Assembly (NCBI GenBank): GCA_018971405.1
Contig: JAGXAX010000076.1
Location: 1-7,158 of the forward strand
Source of the DNA: Alphaproteobacteria bacterium
GTDB lineage: Bacteria; Pseudomonadota; Alphaproteobacteria; Micavibrionales; UBA2020
DNA: 7,158 nucleotides
Direction: 5' to 3'
The notes under the pieces were generated by a model. The model did not search any database and had not been told where the DNA came from. It was given only the letters and a program-made list of their open reading frames with translations. Position numbers and translations under genes: made by a program. Below are positions 1 through 5,919 of this stretch, piece by piece. Each line of letters opens with the position of its first letter. Within the stretch, counting starts at the first letter, position 1.

Positions 1-291
1 AACATGGTCGAAAATTCCGCGAAACTCGGCAAATACATGCTCGAACAGATGAAAGGCCTCAACAGCCCGCTGATCCGCGAGGTGCGCGGCAAGGGCCTGT
101 GGATCGGCGTCGATTTCGAGCCGAAGCGCGTCTCCGCCCGCACCGTCTGCGAAAAAATGATGGCGCGCGGCATCCTCTCCAAAGAAACGCACGAGACCGT
201 CGTGCGCTTCGCCCCGCCGCTGACCATCACCAAAGAGCAGATCGACTGGGCACTCGACCAGTTCCGCAAGGTTTTGAGCGAGTTGGAGTAA
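1..291 (+). CDS. rocD: Ornithine aminotransferase, C-terminal part (5' end outside window)
   Basis: This is the last 96 codons of a PLP-dependent class III aminotransferase, ending at TAA 289-291. The reading frame is open back to base 1, so the ATG at 4 is internal. The visible part matches the C-terminal small domain of ornithine--oxo-acid aminotransferase: LIREVRGKGLWIGVDF (about residues 24-39 of the fragment), then ARGILSKETHETVVRFAPPL and ITKEQIDWAL. The KETHxTVxRFAPPL block is typical of ornithine aminotransferase rather than acetylornithine aminotransferase (ArgD). The family converts ornithine and 2-oxoglutarate to glutamate-5-semialdehyde and glutamate in the cytoplasm, for arginine/ornithine catabolism and proline synthesis. 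The PLP lysine lies upstream of the window and cannot be checked. It ends convergently against the small gene at 383-661. A related class III aminotransferase cannot be fully excluded from this fragment. Confidence 0.85.
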   Translation, partial: NMVENSAKLGKYMLEQMKGLNSPLIREVRGKGLWIGVDFEPKRVSARTVCEKMMARGILSKETHETVVRFAPPLTITKEQIDWALDQFRKVLSELE

Positions 292-319
292 TAATTCCGG
301 TTTCAGCAATTATTCCCTA

Positions 320-371
320 AACACGAAGGCGCGAAGAAACGAAGGCCACCCCTTCTTTACGCCTTCGTGTT
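320..371. repeat. 52-bp palindromic repeat with 8-bp internal period
   Basis: A perfect 12-bp inverted repeat (AACACGAAGGCG at 320-331, CGCCTTCGTGTT at 360-371) encloses an inner stem (GAAGG 341-345 with CCTTC 351-355, plus AAA 337-339 with TTT 356-358 around a bulged C340) and a 5-nt loop. The left half repeats CGAAG at 324, 332 and 340, exactly 8 bases apart. From general knowledge, runs of the ACACGAAGGC / GCGAAG type are dispersed palindromic elements in many bacterial genomes. The copy number here is unknown. It lies between two convergent genes, so it may also act as a transcription barrier, but no long T-run follows the stem on either strand. A weak AT-only inverted repeat (290-296 with 308-314) lies just before it. 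Confidence 0.75.
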
Positions 372-382
372 GAAAAACCGCA

Positions 383-661
383 TCAATGTGACTTCTTCGC
401 GATCATTTCCCTCAAGCGCCGCTCGAACTCGGCGGGGTCGCCGTGATTCTTTAAAAAAAGCTGAAAAGCTTCCAGCGCCGCCTTTTTGTCGTAAGGCACC
501 ATGCCATCGCTCAGTGTGTTGCCGGCAATGGTCATATTTTTGTTTTTCTGTAAATCGGCGGCCATTTTTTCAAGCTTTTTGACGCCCTCCGGCCCGATGC
601 GGTCGCGGGCGAGCTGGCGCTGCTTTTTCAGTTCCTCAATGGCTTTTTCTTTGTCGCCCAT
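383..661 (-). CDS. Small charged helical protein of unknown function
   Basis: This 92-residue protein is not recognised. It has no signal peptide, no membrane segment, no Cys and no Trp. Lys+Arg make up about 20 of 92 residues, with about 15 acidic residues. It reads as a long helix (about residues 3-20), a break at IGPEGV (22-27), a second helix (28-41), a central turn (MTIAGNTLSDGMVPYD, 43-58), then two short helices (59-72, 76-90). A small soluble, possibly nucleic-acid- or protein-binding factor is a guess. Reasons to call it real: a non-arginine-biased, protein-like composition, an ATG with a promoter directly upstream, and a fit between convergent rocD and divergent waaA. AGGAG sits only 1 nt before the ATG (659-661), too close for normal ribosome binding. 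The -10 box position suggests a leaderless mRNA instead. The next in-frame ATG is about residue 33, which would remove a third of the protein. Confidence 0.7.
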   Translation of the reverse strand: MGDKEKAIEELKKQRQLARDRIGPEGVKKLEKMAADLQKNKNMTIAGNTLSDGMVPYDKKAALEAFQLFLKNHGDPAEFERRLREMIAKKSH

Positions 662-667
662 GCTCCT

Positions 668-696
668 ATTTTAGGCCGTCCGGCCGGACGCGGCAA
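668..696 (-). promoter_or_regulatory. Sigma70-like promoter for the small gene; predicted leaderless start
   Basis: On the minus strand, TTGCCG (696-691, 4 of 6 matches to TTGACA) and TAAAAT (673-668, 5 of 6 matches to TATAAT) are separated by exactly 17 bp. The last base of the -10 box is 6 nt before the A of the ATG at 661. A start site at the usual +1 would therefore fall on or within a base or two of the start codon. It is the best promoter-like pair I can see in the 662-737 gap. This is a motif match only; no transcription data are available. Confidence 0.5.
677..690. promoter_or_regulatory. Perfect 14-bp palindrome, candidate operator
   Basis: CGTCCGG followed by CCGGACG is a perfect palindrome with no spacer. 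It lies in the gap between the divergent small gene and waaA, and fills 14 of the 17 spacer bases between the -35 and -10 boxes of the predicted minus-strand promoter. A dimeric regulator bound here would contact or block polymerase. The composition is GC only except for one T/A pair, so chance occurrence in a GC-rich genome is possible. No T-run follows it, so it is not a terminator. Confidence 0.35.
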
Positions 697-737
697 GAAA
701 AGCTTGAAATCCCCCCGAAAAGCCCCATCCTGTCATC

Positions 738-2057
738 ATGTTGATGGCACTTTACAAAAACCTGACCGCCGCATCCGCGCCGCTGCTCGAAGTCTATCTC
801 AACCGCCGCGAAAAGCGCGGCAAGGAAGATCCGGCGCGCAAGAATGAACGGCGCGGCAACCCGTCGAAACCGCGCGAAGCGGGGCCGCTGGTCTGGCTGC
901 ATGCGGCGAGCGTCGGCGAGGCGCAATCGCTGCTGGCGCTGGTCAAAAAACTCCTCGAAGATTATCCCCGGCTGCGCATCATGGTCACGACCGGCACCGT
1001 CACCTCTGCCAAACTGATGGCCGACCGCCTGCCGCAAGGCGCATTTCATCAATATATTCCCGCCGATCACCCCAAATGGGTCGCGGGCTTCCTCGACCAC
1101 TGGAAGCCCGATCTCGCCCTGTGGTCGGAGTCGGAATTCTGGCCGAACATGCTCGCCGGCATCAAAAAGCGCGGCATCCCCGCCGTGCTGCTCAACGCAC
1201 GGATGTCGGAAAAGTCCTTCCGGCGCTGGAGCTTCCTGCGCGGCACGATCGGGGAACTTCTCTCCGTTTTCAGCCTCTGCCTCGCGCAGAACGACGCGGA
1301 GGCGGCGCGGCTGAAAGCGCTCGGCGCGCAAAACGTGCGGATCTCCGGCAACCTCAAATACGCCGCCGCGGCGCTGCCCTGCGACGAGGGCAAGCGCGCG
1401 GAACTCGAGGCCGCGTTTTCCGGCCGTCCGCGCGTCCTCTGGGCCTCGACCCACCCCGGCGAGGAGGAGCTTGCCCTGCAACTGCACACGACTTTGCGGA
1501 AAATCAATACGGAACTGCTCACCATCATCGTGCCGCGCCATCCGGCGCGCGGCACGGAAATCGCCTCGCTTGCCGAAAACCTCGGCCTCGGCGCCGTGCG
1601 CCGGTCACAGCGCCGCCTCCCGCGCCCGCAAGACGATATTTACGTCGCCGACACGCTGGGCGAACTCGGGCTCTTCTACAAACTCTGCCCTTTGTGTATA
1701 ATGGGCGGGTCATTCGTCGCCGTCGGCGGACACAACATCATCGAACCGGCGCAGTTCGGCTGCCGGGTCTTCTATGGGCCGCACATGTTCAACTTCAAGA
1801 CCGTCTGCCATGATTTCGAAAGCCGGAACGCGGCGCTGCCCTGCGCGGATGCCGATGCGCTCGGGGCCGCGCTGGAACGCGCGCTCGACGACCCCGCCGC
1901 TTTCGACGCCATGGGCGCGGCCGCGCAGGCGTGGACGGCGGGTCAGGCGCACGTCGTCGACGAAACGCTCGGCGCGCTCGCGCCGTACCTGAAAAACTTC
2001 GCGCTCGCGCTGGACCTGAAAAACCTTTCACCGACCTCCGGGGAGAAATCCGCATGA
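738..2057 (+). CDS. waaA: 3-deoxy-D-manno-octulosonic acid (Kdo) transferase WaaA
   Basis: This 439-residue GT30-family glycosyltransferase moves Kdo from CMP-Kdo onto lipid IVA at the cytoplasmic face of the inner membrane. An N-terminal hydrophobic/amphipathic stretch (about 1-20) and a basic segment (22-48) suit a membrane-anchored enzyme. Family motifs in order: HAASVGE (55-61, with the catalytic-base Glu at 61), ESEFWPN (131-137), SGNLKY (203-208), ASTHPGEEE (236-244), PRHPAR (266-271), VADTLGELGLFY (303-314) and GGSFVAVGGHNIIEPA (323-338). E. coli WaaA is about 425 residues. No clear Shine-Dalgarno precedes ATG 738; a second in-frame ATG at 744 is an alternative start. TTGAAA at 704-709 lacks a convincing -10 partner, so its promoter is unclear. 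The stop overlaps the lpxK start by 4 nt. The number of Kdo residues added cannot be read from the sequence. Confidence 0.96.
   Translation: MLMALYKNLTAASAPLLEVYLNRREKRGKEDPARKNERRGNPSKPREAGPLVWLHAASVGEAQSLLALVKKLLEDYPRLRIMVTTGTVTSAKLMADRLPQGAFHQYIPADHPKWVAGFLDHWKPDLALWSESEFWPNMLAGIKKRGIPAVLLNARMSEKSFRRWSFLRGTIGELLSVFSLCLAQNDAEAARLKALGAQNVRISGNLKYAAAALPCDEGKRAELEAAFSGRPRVLWASTHPGEEELALQLHTTLRKINTELLTIIVPRHPARGTEIASLAENLGLGAVRRSQRRLPRPQDDIYVADTLGELGLFYKLCPLCIMGGSFVAVGGHNIIEPAQFGCRVFYGPHMFNFKTVCHDFESRNAALPCADADALGAALERALDDPAAFDAMGAAAQAWTAGQAHVVDETLGALAPYLKNFALALDLKNLSPTSGEKSA
2040..2045 (+). promoter_or_regulatory. Shine-Dalgarno fixing the lpxK start
   Basis: GGGGAG inside the end of waaA lies 8 nt before ATG 2054. 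This favours 2054 over the adjacent in-frame ATG 2057 (11 nt away) and over any start further upstream inside waaA. Confidence 0.65.
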
Positions 2058-3058
2058 TGGCCGCGCCGCCCTTCTGGTACCGCCAGAAAACGCCCGCCGA
2101 ACAGCTGCTGAGGCTTGCCCTCACCCCCGTCGGCTGGGCCTACGGCGCGACGGTGCGCCGCAAGTTCGACATGTATTTTCCGGTGCCGATGGAAAAGCCG
2201 GTGATCTGCGTCGGCAATCTCGTCGCGGGCGGGGCGGGCAAGACGCCGGTCGCGGTGGCGCTCGCCGACATGCTGAAGGAGAAGGGCTTCAACCCCCACC
2301 TCCTCAGCAGGGGATACGGCGGCAAGGAGGCGGGCCCGCTGCAGGTCGCGCCCTCGCGCGACACGGCCTACGACGTCGGCGACGAGGCGCTGCTGCTGGT
2401 CGAGCATGCGCCGACGTGGGTCGCGGTCAAGCGCGCGCTCGGCGCGCAGATGGCGATGGAATCGGGCGCGGACATCGTCGTGATGGACGACGGCTTCCAG
2501 AACGCCGTGATCTATAAAGACTTCTCGCTCGTCGTGATCGATGGCAAGGTCGGCTTCGGCAACCGCGCGGTCTTTCCGGCCGGCCCCTTGCGCGAACCCT
2601 TGCTGTTCGGCCTCGCGCGCGCCGACGCCTTCGTCATCATCGGCACGGACGCGACCGGCGCGGCGGAATTCATCAAGCGCCACTCGCCCGCACCGGTGCT
2701 CTTCGCGGCGCTGGAACCGGACGCGGACAACCCCGACGTGAGGGGCAAGGACATCTTCGCCTTCGCCGGCATCGGCAGGCCCGCGAAGTTCAGGGAGACG
2801 CTGGAAGCGGCGGGCGCAAATATCGCCGGCTGGCAGTCCTTCCCCGACCATTACCCCTACGACGACGACGATTTGCAGGATTTCCTGAGCCAGGCCGCGC
2901 TGAAGGGCGCGCCCGTGATCACCACGGCGAAAGACCACGTGCGCGTGCCCGCCTCCATACGCGGCAAGGTCGCGAAATTCGGCGTGCATCTCGCCTGGCA
3001 GGACAAAGACGCCGTTCTTCCCCTGATCGAGCAGGCGCTGGCGAAAAGACACGCCTGA
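2054..3058 (+). CDS. lpxK: Tetraacyldisaccharide 4'-kinase LpxK
   Basis: This 334-residue kinase uses ATP to phosphorylate the 4'-position of tetraacyldisaccharide-1-phosphate, giving lipid IVA, at the inner membrane's cytoplasmic side. The N-terminus (about 5-40) is an amphipathic/hydrophobic anchor as in the family. The P-loop GGAGKTP is at 59-65, preceded by VGNLVA. Further family motifs are SRGYGG (85-90), VGDEALLL (108-115), DDGFQN (145-150), PAGPLREP (175-182), FAFAGIGRPAKF (235-246), FPDHYPY (263-269, with the conserved His) and TTAKDHVR (290-297). The open frame extends back to 1931 inside waaA, but that extension is arginine-rich shadow sequence; family homology begins at MMAAPPFWYR. 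The start overlaps the waaA stop (ATGA) and the stop overlaps the lpxL start (TGATG), so translational coupling is likely. Length is normal for the family (E. coli about 328). Confidence 0.96.
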   Translation: MMAAPPFWYRQKTPAEQLLRLALTPVGWAYGATVRRKFDMYFPVPMEKPVICVGNLVAGGAGKTPVAVALADMLKEKGFNPHLLSRGYGGKEAGPLQVAPSRDTAYDVGDEALLLVEHAPTWVAVKRALGAQMAMESGADIVVMDDGFQNAVIYKDFSLVVIDGKVGFGNRAVFPAGPLREPLLFGLARADAFVIIGTDATGAAEFIKRHSPAPVLFAALEPDADNPDVRGKDIFAFAGIGRPAKFRETLEAAGANIAGWQSFPDHYPYDDDDLQDFLSQAALKGAPVITTAKDHVRVPASIRGKVAKFGVHLAWQDKDAVLPLIEQALAKRHA

Positions 3059-3936
3059 TGCAGAGCGCGCTCCCTTTTTTCAAACGCCTGCGCTATGCGC
3101 TTGAAACGGCCGGCGCCTACGCCGTTTACGGTTTTTTTCGCCTGCTGCCGCCGGACGCCGCCTCCGCCGCCGGCGGATTCATCATGCGCCGCCTCGGCCC
3201 GCATCTCCCCTCCGCCGCGACGGCGCGAAAGAACCTCGCCTGCGCCTTCCCTGAAAAATCCGTCGCAGCGCGCGAAGAAATCCTCCGCGGCATGTGGGAC
3301 AACATCGGGCGCACCGCCGCCGAATACGCCCATCTGCACCGCATCTGGGAGCGCGTGGAACTGACCGGCAGGGAATATCTGGACGCGGTGCGGGAGAGCG
3401 GAAAACCCGCCATTTTCTGCGGCGCGCATCTCGCCAACTGGGAGGTCAACGCCATCGCCGCAAAGAAGCACGGCGTTGGCCTCCACGTCGTCTACCGCAG
3501 GCCCAACAACCCCGGCGTCGACGGCCTTCTGCGCCATGCCCGCAATTCCGGCGCGGCCGCGCATATCGAGAAAGGCGCCAGAGGCGCGAAGGAAATGCTC
3601 GCGGTGCTGAAAAAAAACGGCGTGCTCGGCCTGCTCGTCGACCAGAAGCTCAACGAAGGCATTCCCGCGCCGTTCTTCGGAACCGATGCCATGACCACCA
3701 CCGCGCCCGCGCAGTTCGCGCTGCATTTCAACTGCCCCGTCCATCCCGCGCAAGTGGTGCGGACGGGAGGCTGCCGCTTCAGGATGACGATTTTTCCGGC
3801 GCTGGACATGCCCGCGACCGGCGACCGCGACGCGGACGCGCGCGCCATCACGTTCAGGCTGAACGCGCTGATCGAAGGTTGGGTACGCGAATATCCCGAA
3901 CAGTGGCTGTGGATTCACAAAAGATGGCCGGATTGA
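3058..3936 (+). CDS. lpxL: Lipid A late (secondary) acyltransferase, LpxL/HtrB family
   Basis: This 292-residue member of the LpxL/LpxM family transfers an acyl chain from acyl-ACP to the hydroxyl of an acyl chain already on (Kdo)lipid IVA. The catalytic HX4E motif is HLANWE (H124, E129). Other family landmarks are VVYRRPNNP (144-152), LVDQKLNEGIPAPFFG (193-208) and the C-terminal EQWLWIHKRWPD (281-292). The first ~45 residues are amphipathic with a short hydrophobic stretch (about 19-30) that would hold it at the inner membrane. ATG 3058 overlaps the lpxK TGA by one base. No strong Shine-Dalgarno is present, which points to coupled reinitiation. Acyl-chain preference and acylation site (LpxL- versus LpxM-like) cannot be read from the sequence; lpxL is given as the family symbol. 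Length is close to E. coli LpxL (306). Confidence 0.92.
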   Translation: MQSALPFFKRLRYALETAGAYAVYGFFRLLPPDAASAAGGFIMRRLGPHLPSAATARKNLACAFPEKSVAAREEILRGMWDNIGRTAAEYAHLHRIWERVELTGREYLDAVRESGKPAIFCGAHLANWEVNAIAAKKHGVGLHVVYRRPNNPGVDGLLRHARNSGAAAHIEKGARGAKEMLAVLKKNGVLGLLVDQKLNEGIPAPFFGTDAMTTTAPAQFALHFNCPVHPAQVVRTGGCRFRMTIFPALDMPATGDRDADARAITFRLNALIEGWVREYPEQWLWIHKRWPD

Positions 3937-3943
3937 CGCAAAG

Positions 3944-3966
3944 CCCGAGTGTGTGAAACACGCGGG
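3944..3966. terminator. Weak hairpin between convergent lpxL and fadD
   Basis: CCCG (3944-3947) pairs with CGGG (3963-3966), and GTGT (3949-3952) pairs with ACAC (3958-3961), with one A/G mismatch and a 5-nt loop. It sits in the 52-bp gap after the two convergent stops, where a bidirectional terminator is expected. The flanking U-tract is poor (only TTT on the minus strand after GC, none on the plus strand), so it is a weak candidate. Confidence 0.35.
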
Positions 3967-3988
3967 GGCGCGGCGCGTTATAAAACAA

Positions 3989-5716
3989 TCAAGCCTTCGC
4001 GATTCCCTCTTCAACCAGTATCGCCTTTTTGTCGAGCTTGCCGATGGCGGTACGCGGCAGGGGTTTTTCACGGATGATGATCTTGCGCGGCAGCTCGATA
4101 GGAGAAACCTTGTCCTTCAAAAATTCCTTCAAGTCCTCTTCGGTCGCCGCACGTCCGCCCTTGAGGCGCACCCAGGCCCAGGCGGTTTCGCCGCGCTCCT
4201 CGTCCGGCACGCCGGCGACGAGGCATTCGACCACGGCGGGGTGCTTGCTCAAAGCCTCCTCGACGAAACGGGGATAGACCTTGTAGCCGCGGATGATGAT
4301 CATGTCCTTGATGCGGTCGACGATGTAAAGATAGCCCTCGGCGTCGAGATAGCCGACGTCGCCGGTGTGAAAATGCCCGTGGCGCATCGCCTCGTCCGTC
4401 TCGTCCGGCTTGTTGTAGTAACCCTTCATCACCTGCGGGCCGGAGATGCAGACCTCGCCCTTCTCGTTCGCGTTGAGGACGGAGACGCCGTCGTCCTTGT
4501 CGATGATTTCCACGATCGTGCCGGGAATCGGCATGCCGACGGAGCCGGGCTTGATCTTGCCCTGGGCTGGGTTGAAGGCGACGACCGGCGAGGTCTCCGT
4601 CATGCCGTAGCCCTCGGCGAGGTTGGCGCAGCCGGTCTTGTCGATGAAGGACCGCCGCACCGCCTCGGGGAGAGGCGCGCCGCCCGACATGCAGTACTTG
4701 AGGCAGGAGAAATCGATCTTGTCCGCGCGCGGCGACTGGGCGATGGCGTTGAAGATCGCCGGCACGGCGGGGAACAGCGTCGGGCGGTGCTTTTCGACCG
4801 ACGCCAGCAGGGCGTCGAGGTCGAATTTCGGGTGCAGGACGATCTTCATCCCCTCCCATACCGCGCAGTTCAGCACCACGGTCATGGCGAAGACGTGGAA
4901 GAACGGCAGCACGCCCATCATCACGTCGCGCCCCGGATCGACGATGCCGCCGACCCAGCCGATGGTCTGCTGCACGTTGGCGTAAAGGTTGGCGTGGGTC
5001 AGCACCGCGCCTTTGGGAACGCCGGTGGTGCCGCCGGTGTATTGCAGCACGGCGATGTCGCGCGCGGCGTCGACGACGGCGAGGTCGAACCGCCCGTCGT
5101 TTTCCACCAGATCGGCAAAGCGCACGTAACGCCCGTCATAAGCGACTCGCGAAACGTCCTTCGCCCTGAACAGCGGATAGAGCAGGTTCTTCGGAAACGG
5201 CAGCGCCCCCGCCATCGGGCAGACGATCGCTTTTTTGAGCCTTGTCGCGGTGAACATCTTCTCCAGTTTGTCGGTGAGGAACTTCAAATCCATCGTCACC
5301 ATGATGTCGGTCTCGCTGTCCTCGATCTGGTGGGTCAGCTCGTGCTCGACATAAAGGGGGTTGTAGTTCACCACCGTCGCGCCGGTCTTGAGGATGCCGT
5401 AATAGAACATCAGGGAATAGGGCGTGTTGGGCAGAAACAACCCGACCTTCACGCCCTTTTTCACGCCCATCTTCTGCAGCCCCGCCGCGACGCGCGCCAC
5501 GTATCCGCCCATCGTTTTGTAGGTGTAGGACTTGCCCATGAAATCGCAGAGGACGTTCTCCGCGTAATGGGCAAGCGCGTGGTCGAAGACGTGAAACAGC
5601 GGCTTCTTCAAAACCGGCATGCGCCAGCTGAGCCCTTCAGGGTAATGCTTCTCCCAGATCCACTGTTCGTTTTTGAAAATCGGCTGCGCCGTCTTGCCGG
5701 TCTCGCGCTCTTGCAT
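3989..5716 (-). CDS. fadD: Long-chain fatty acid--CoA ligase (acyl-CoA synthetase)
   Basis: This 575-residue ANL-superfamily enzyme makes acyl-CoA from fatty acid, ATP and CoA through an acyl-AMP intermediate; it is cytoplasmic or peripheral at the inner membrane. Motifs (numbered from M1 at 5716): nucleotide-binding loop YTGGTTGVPKGA (226-237), LPFFHVFAM (270-278), GYGMTETSP (369-377), HTGD (450-453), the hinge/A8 region DRIKDMIIIRGYKVYP (467-482), and the catalytic lysine of RTAIGKLDKK near 560. Length matches FadD (E. coli 561). The frame is open to an ATG at 5764, but that ATG lies upstream of the predicted start of transcription and adds 16 residues with no family resemblance. ATG 5716 has GGGAGG 9 nt upstream. 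It is convergent with lpxL and separated from the flagellar operon by a terminator, so it is probably transcribed alone. Exact chain-length preference is not readable. Confidence 0.92.
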   Translation of the reverse strand: MQERETGKTAQPIFKNEQWIWEKHYPEGLSWRMPVLKKPLFHVFDHALAHYAENVLCDFMGKSYTYKTMGGYVARVAAGLQKMGVKKGVKVGLFLPNTPYSLMFYYGILKTGATVVNYNPLYVEHELTHQIEDSETDIMVTMDLKFLTDKLEKMFTATRLKKAIVCPMAGALPFPKNLLYPLFRAKDVSRVAYDGRYVRFADLVENDGRFDLAVVDAARDIAVLQYTGGTTGVPKGAVLTHANLYANVQQTIGWVGGIVDPGRDVMMGVLPFFHVFAMTVVLNCAVWEGMKIVLHPKFDLDALLASVEKHRPTLFPAVPAIFNAIAQSPRADKIDFSCLKYCMSGGAPLPEAVRRSFIDKTGCANLAEGYGMTETSPVVAFNPAQGKIKPGSVGMPIPGTIVEIIDKDDGVSVLNANEKGEVCISGPQVMKGYYNKPDETDEAMRHGHFHTGDVGYLDAEGYLYIVDRIKDMIIIRGYKVYPRFVEEALSKHPAVVECLVAGVPDEERGETAWAWVRLKGGRAATEEDLKEFLKDKVSPIELPRKIIIREKPLPRTAIGKLDKKAILVEEGIAKA

Positions 5717-5725
5717 GGCCGTTTG

Positions 5726-5731
5726 CCTCCC
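5726..5731 (-). promoter_or_regulatory. Shine-Dalgarno fixing the fadD start
   Basis: GGGAGG on the minus strand (plus-strand CCTCCC) is followed by a 9-nt spacer and ATG 5716. No comparable site precedes the upstream in-frame ATG at 5764. Confidence 0.75.
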
Positions 5732-5740
5732 GAAGCCTCC

Positions 5741-5768
5741 ATTATAGGCGGTTTTGCGCGGCACGAAA
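5741..5768 (-). promoter_or_regulatory. fadD promoter with perfect TATAAT -10 box
   Basis: The minus strand has TATAAT at 5746-5741, a full match to the sigma70 -10 consensus. The -35 region is weak: the best candidate is TTTCGT (5768-5763) at 16 bp spacing. Transcription would begin near 5734-5737, giving a leader of about 20 nt that carries the GGGAGG ribosome site. It lies downstream of the flagellar terminator, as expected for an independent unit. The poor -35 suggests activator dependence, or a chance -10 match. Confidence 0.55.
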
Positions 5769-5841
5769 GACCGCCCCTGCGGAAATTTCGCGCAAACCGG
5801 CCTCTTCCGGAAAAGTTGCGGTGCAGCAAAGCGTCCCGCTG

Positions 5842-5875
5842 AAAAAAAAGGGCCGGTCTTTTCAAGGACCGGCCC
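5842..5875 (-). terminator. Strong intrinsic terminator of the flagellar operon
   Basis: Read on the minus strand, GGGCCGGTC (5875-5867) and GACCGGCCC (5858-5850) form a perfect 9-bp GC-rich stem with an 8-nt loop (5859-5866), followed immediately by eight U residues (plus-strand A-run 5842-5849). It lies 44 bp past the flgH stop and about 100 bp before the fadD promoter. It works for minus-strand transcription only, since no T-run follows on the plus strand. Confidence 0.95.
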
Positions 5876-5880
5876 GTCAA

Positions 5881-5905
5881 GTTGGGTTGGGTGGTGGGTG
5901 GTTCG
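5881..5905. other. G/T-rich tract between flgH stop and terminator
   Basis: The plus strand carries GGG at 5884-5886, 5889-5891 and 5896-5898 and GG at 5893-5894 and 5900-5901, separated by 1-2 bases. The flgH transcript would read this as an unstructured C/A-rich spacer before the terminator stem. A two-layer G-quadruplex on the plus strand is possible on paper. No gene is present here. Confidence 0.4.
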
Positions 5906-5919
5906 TTAAATTCCGTCCG

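Noticed and set aside
320..371. CRISPR-like reading of the CGAAG repeats
   Set aside because: The units are only 8 bp with no spacers and form one palindrome, unlike a repeat-spacer array.
367..582. 71-codon plus-strand frame opposite the small gene
   Set aside because: It is Cys/Arg/Ser/Pro-rich and shadow-like, begins inside the palindromic repeat, and lacks a ribosome site; the minus-strand product is far more protein-like.
666..1541. Open frame of 291 codons on the minus strand, antisense to waaA
   Set aside because: It has no recognisable domain and lies opposite WaaA catalytic motifs; its lower end also runs into the promoter of the small gene.
1931..2053. 41-codon N-terminal extension of lpxK into waaA
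   Set aside because: It is arginine-rich out-of-frame waaA sequence. LpxK family resemblance begins at 2054, which has a well-spaced GGGGAG.
1943..3052. Open frame of 369 codons on the minus strand, antisense to lpxK
   Set aside because: It has Arg/Val/Asp/His-rich mirror composition typical of the complementary strand of a GC-rich gene; the real product is LpxK.
2857..4071. Open frame of 404 codons on the minus strand across lpxK and lpxL
   Set aside because: It is antisense to two clearly identified genes, has shadow-like Arg/His/Gly-rich composition, and shows no domain or ribosome site supporting it.
3953..5842. Open frame of 629 codons on the plus strand, antisense to fadD
   Set aside because: It is stop-free because of GC-rich codon bias in fadD. 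Its translation is rich in His/Arg/Asp/Val with no recognisable domain, while the opposite strand carries every acyl-CoA ligase motif.
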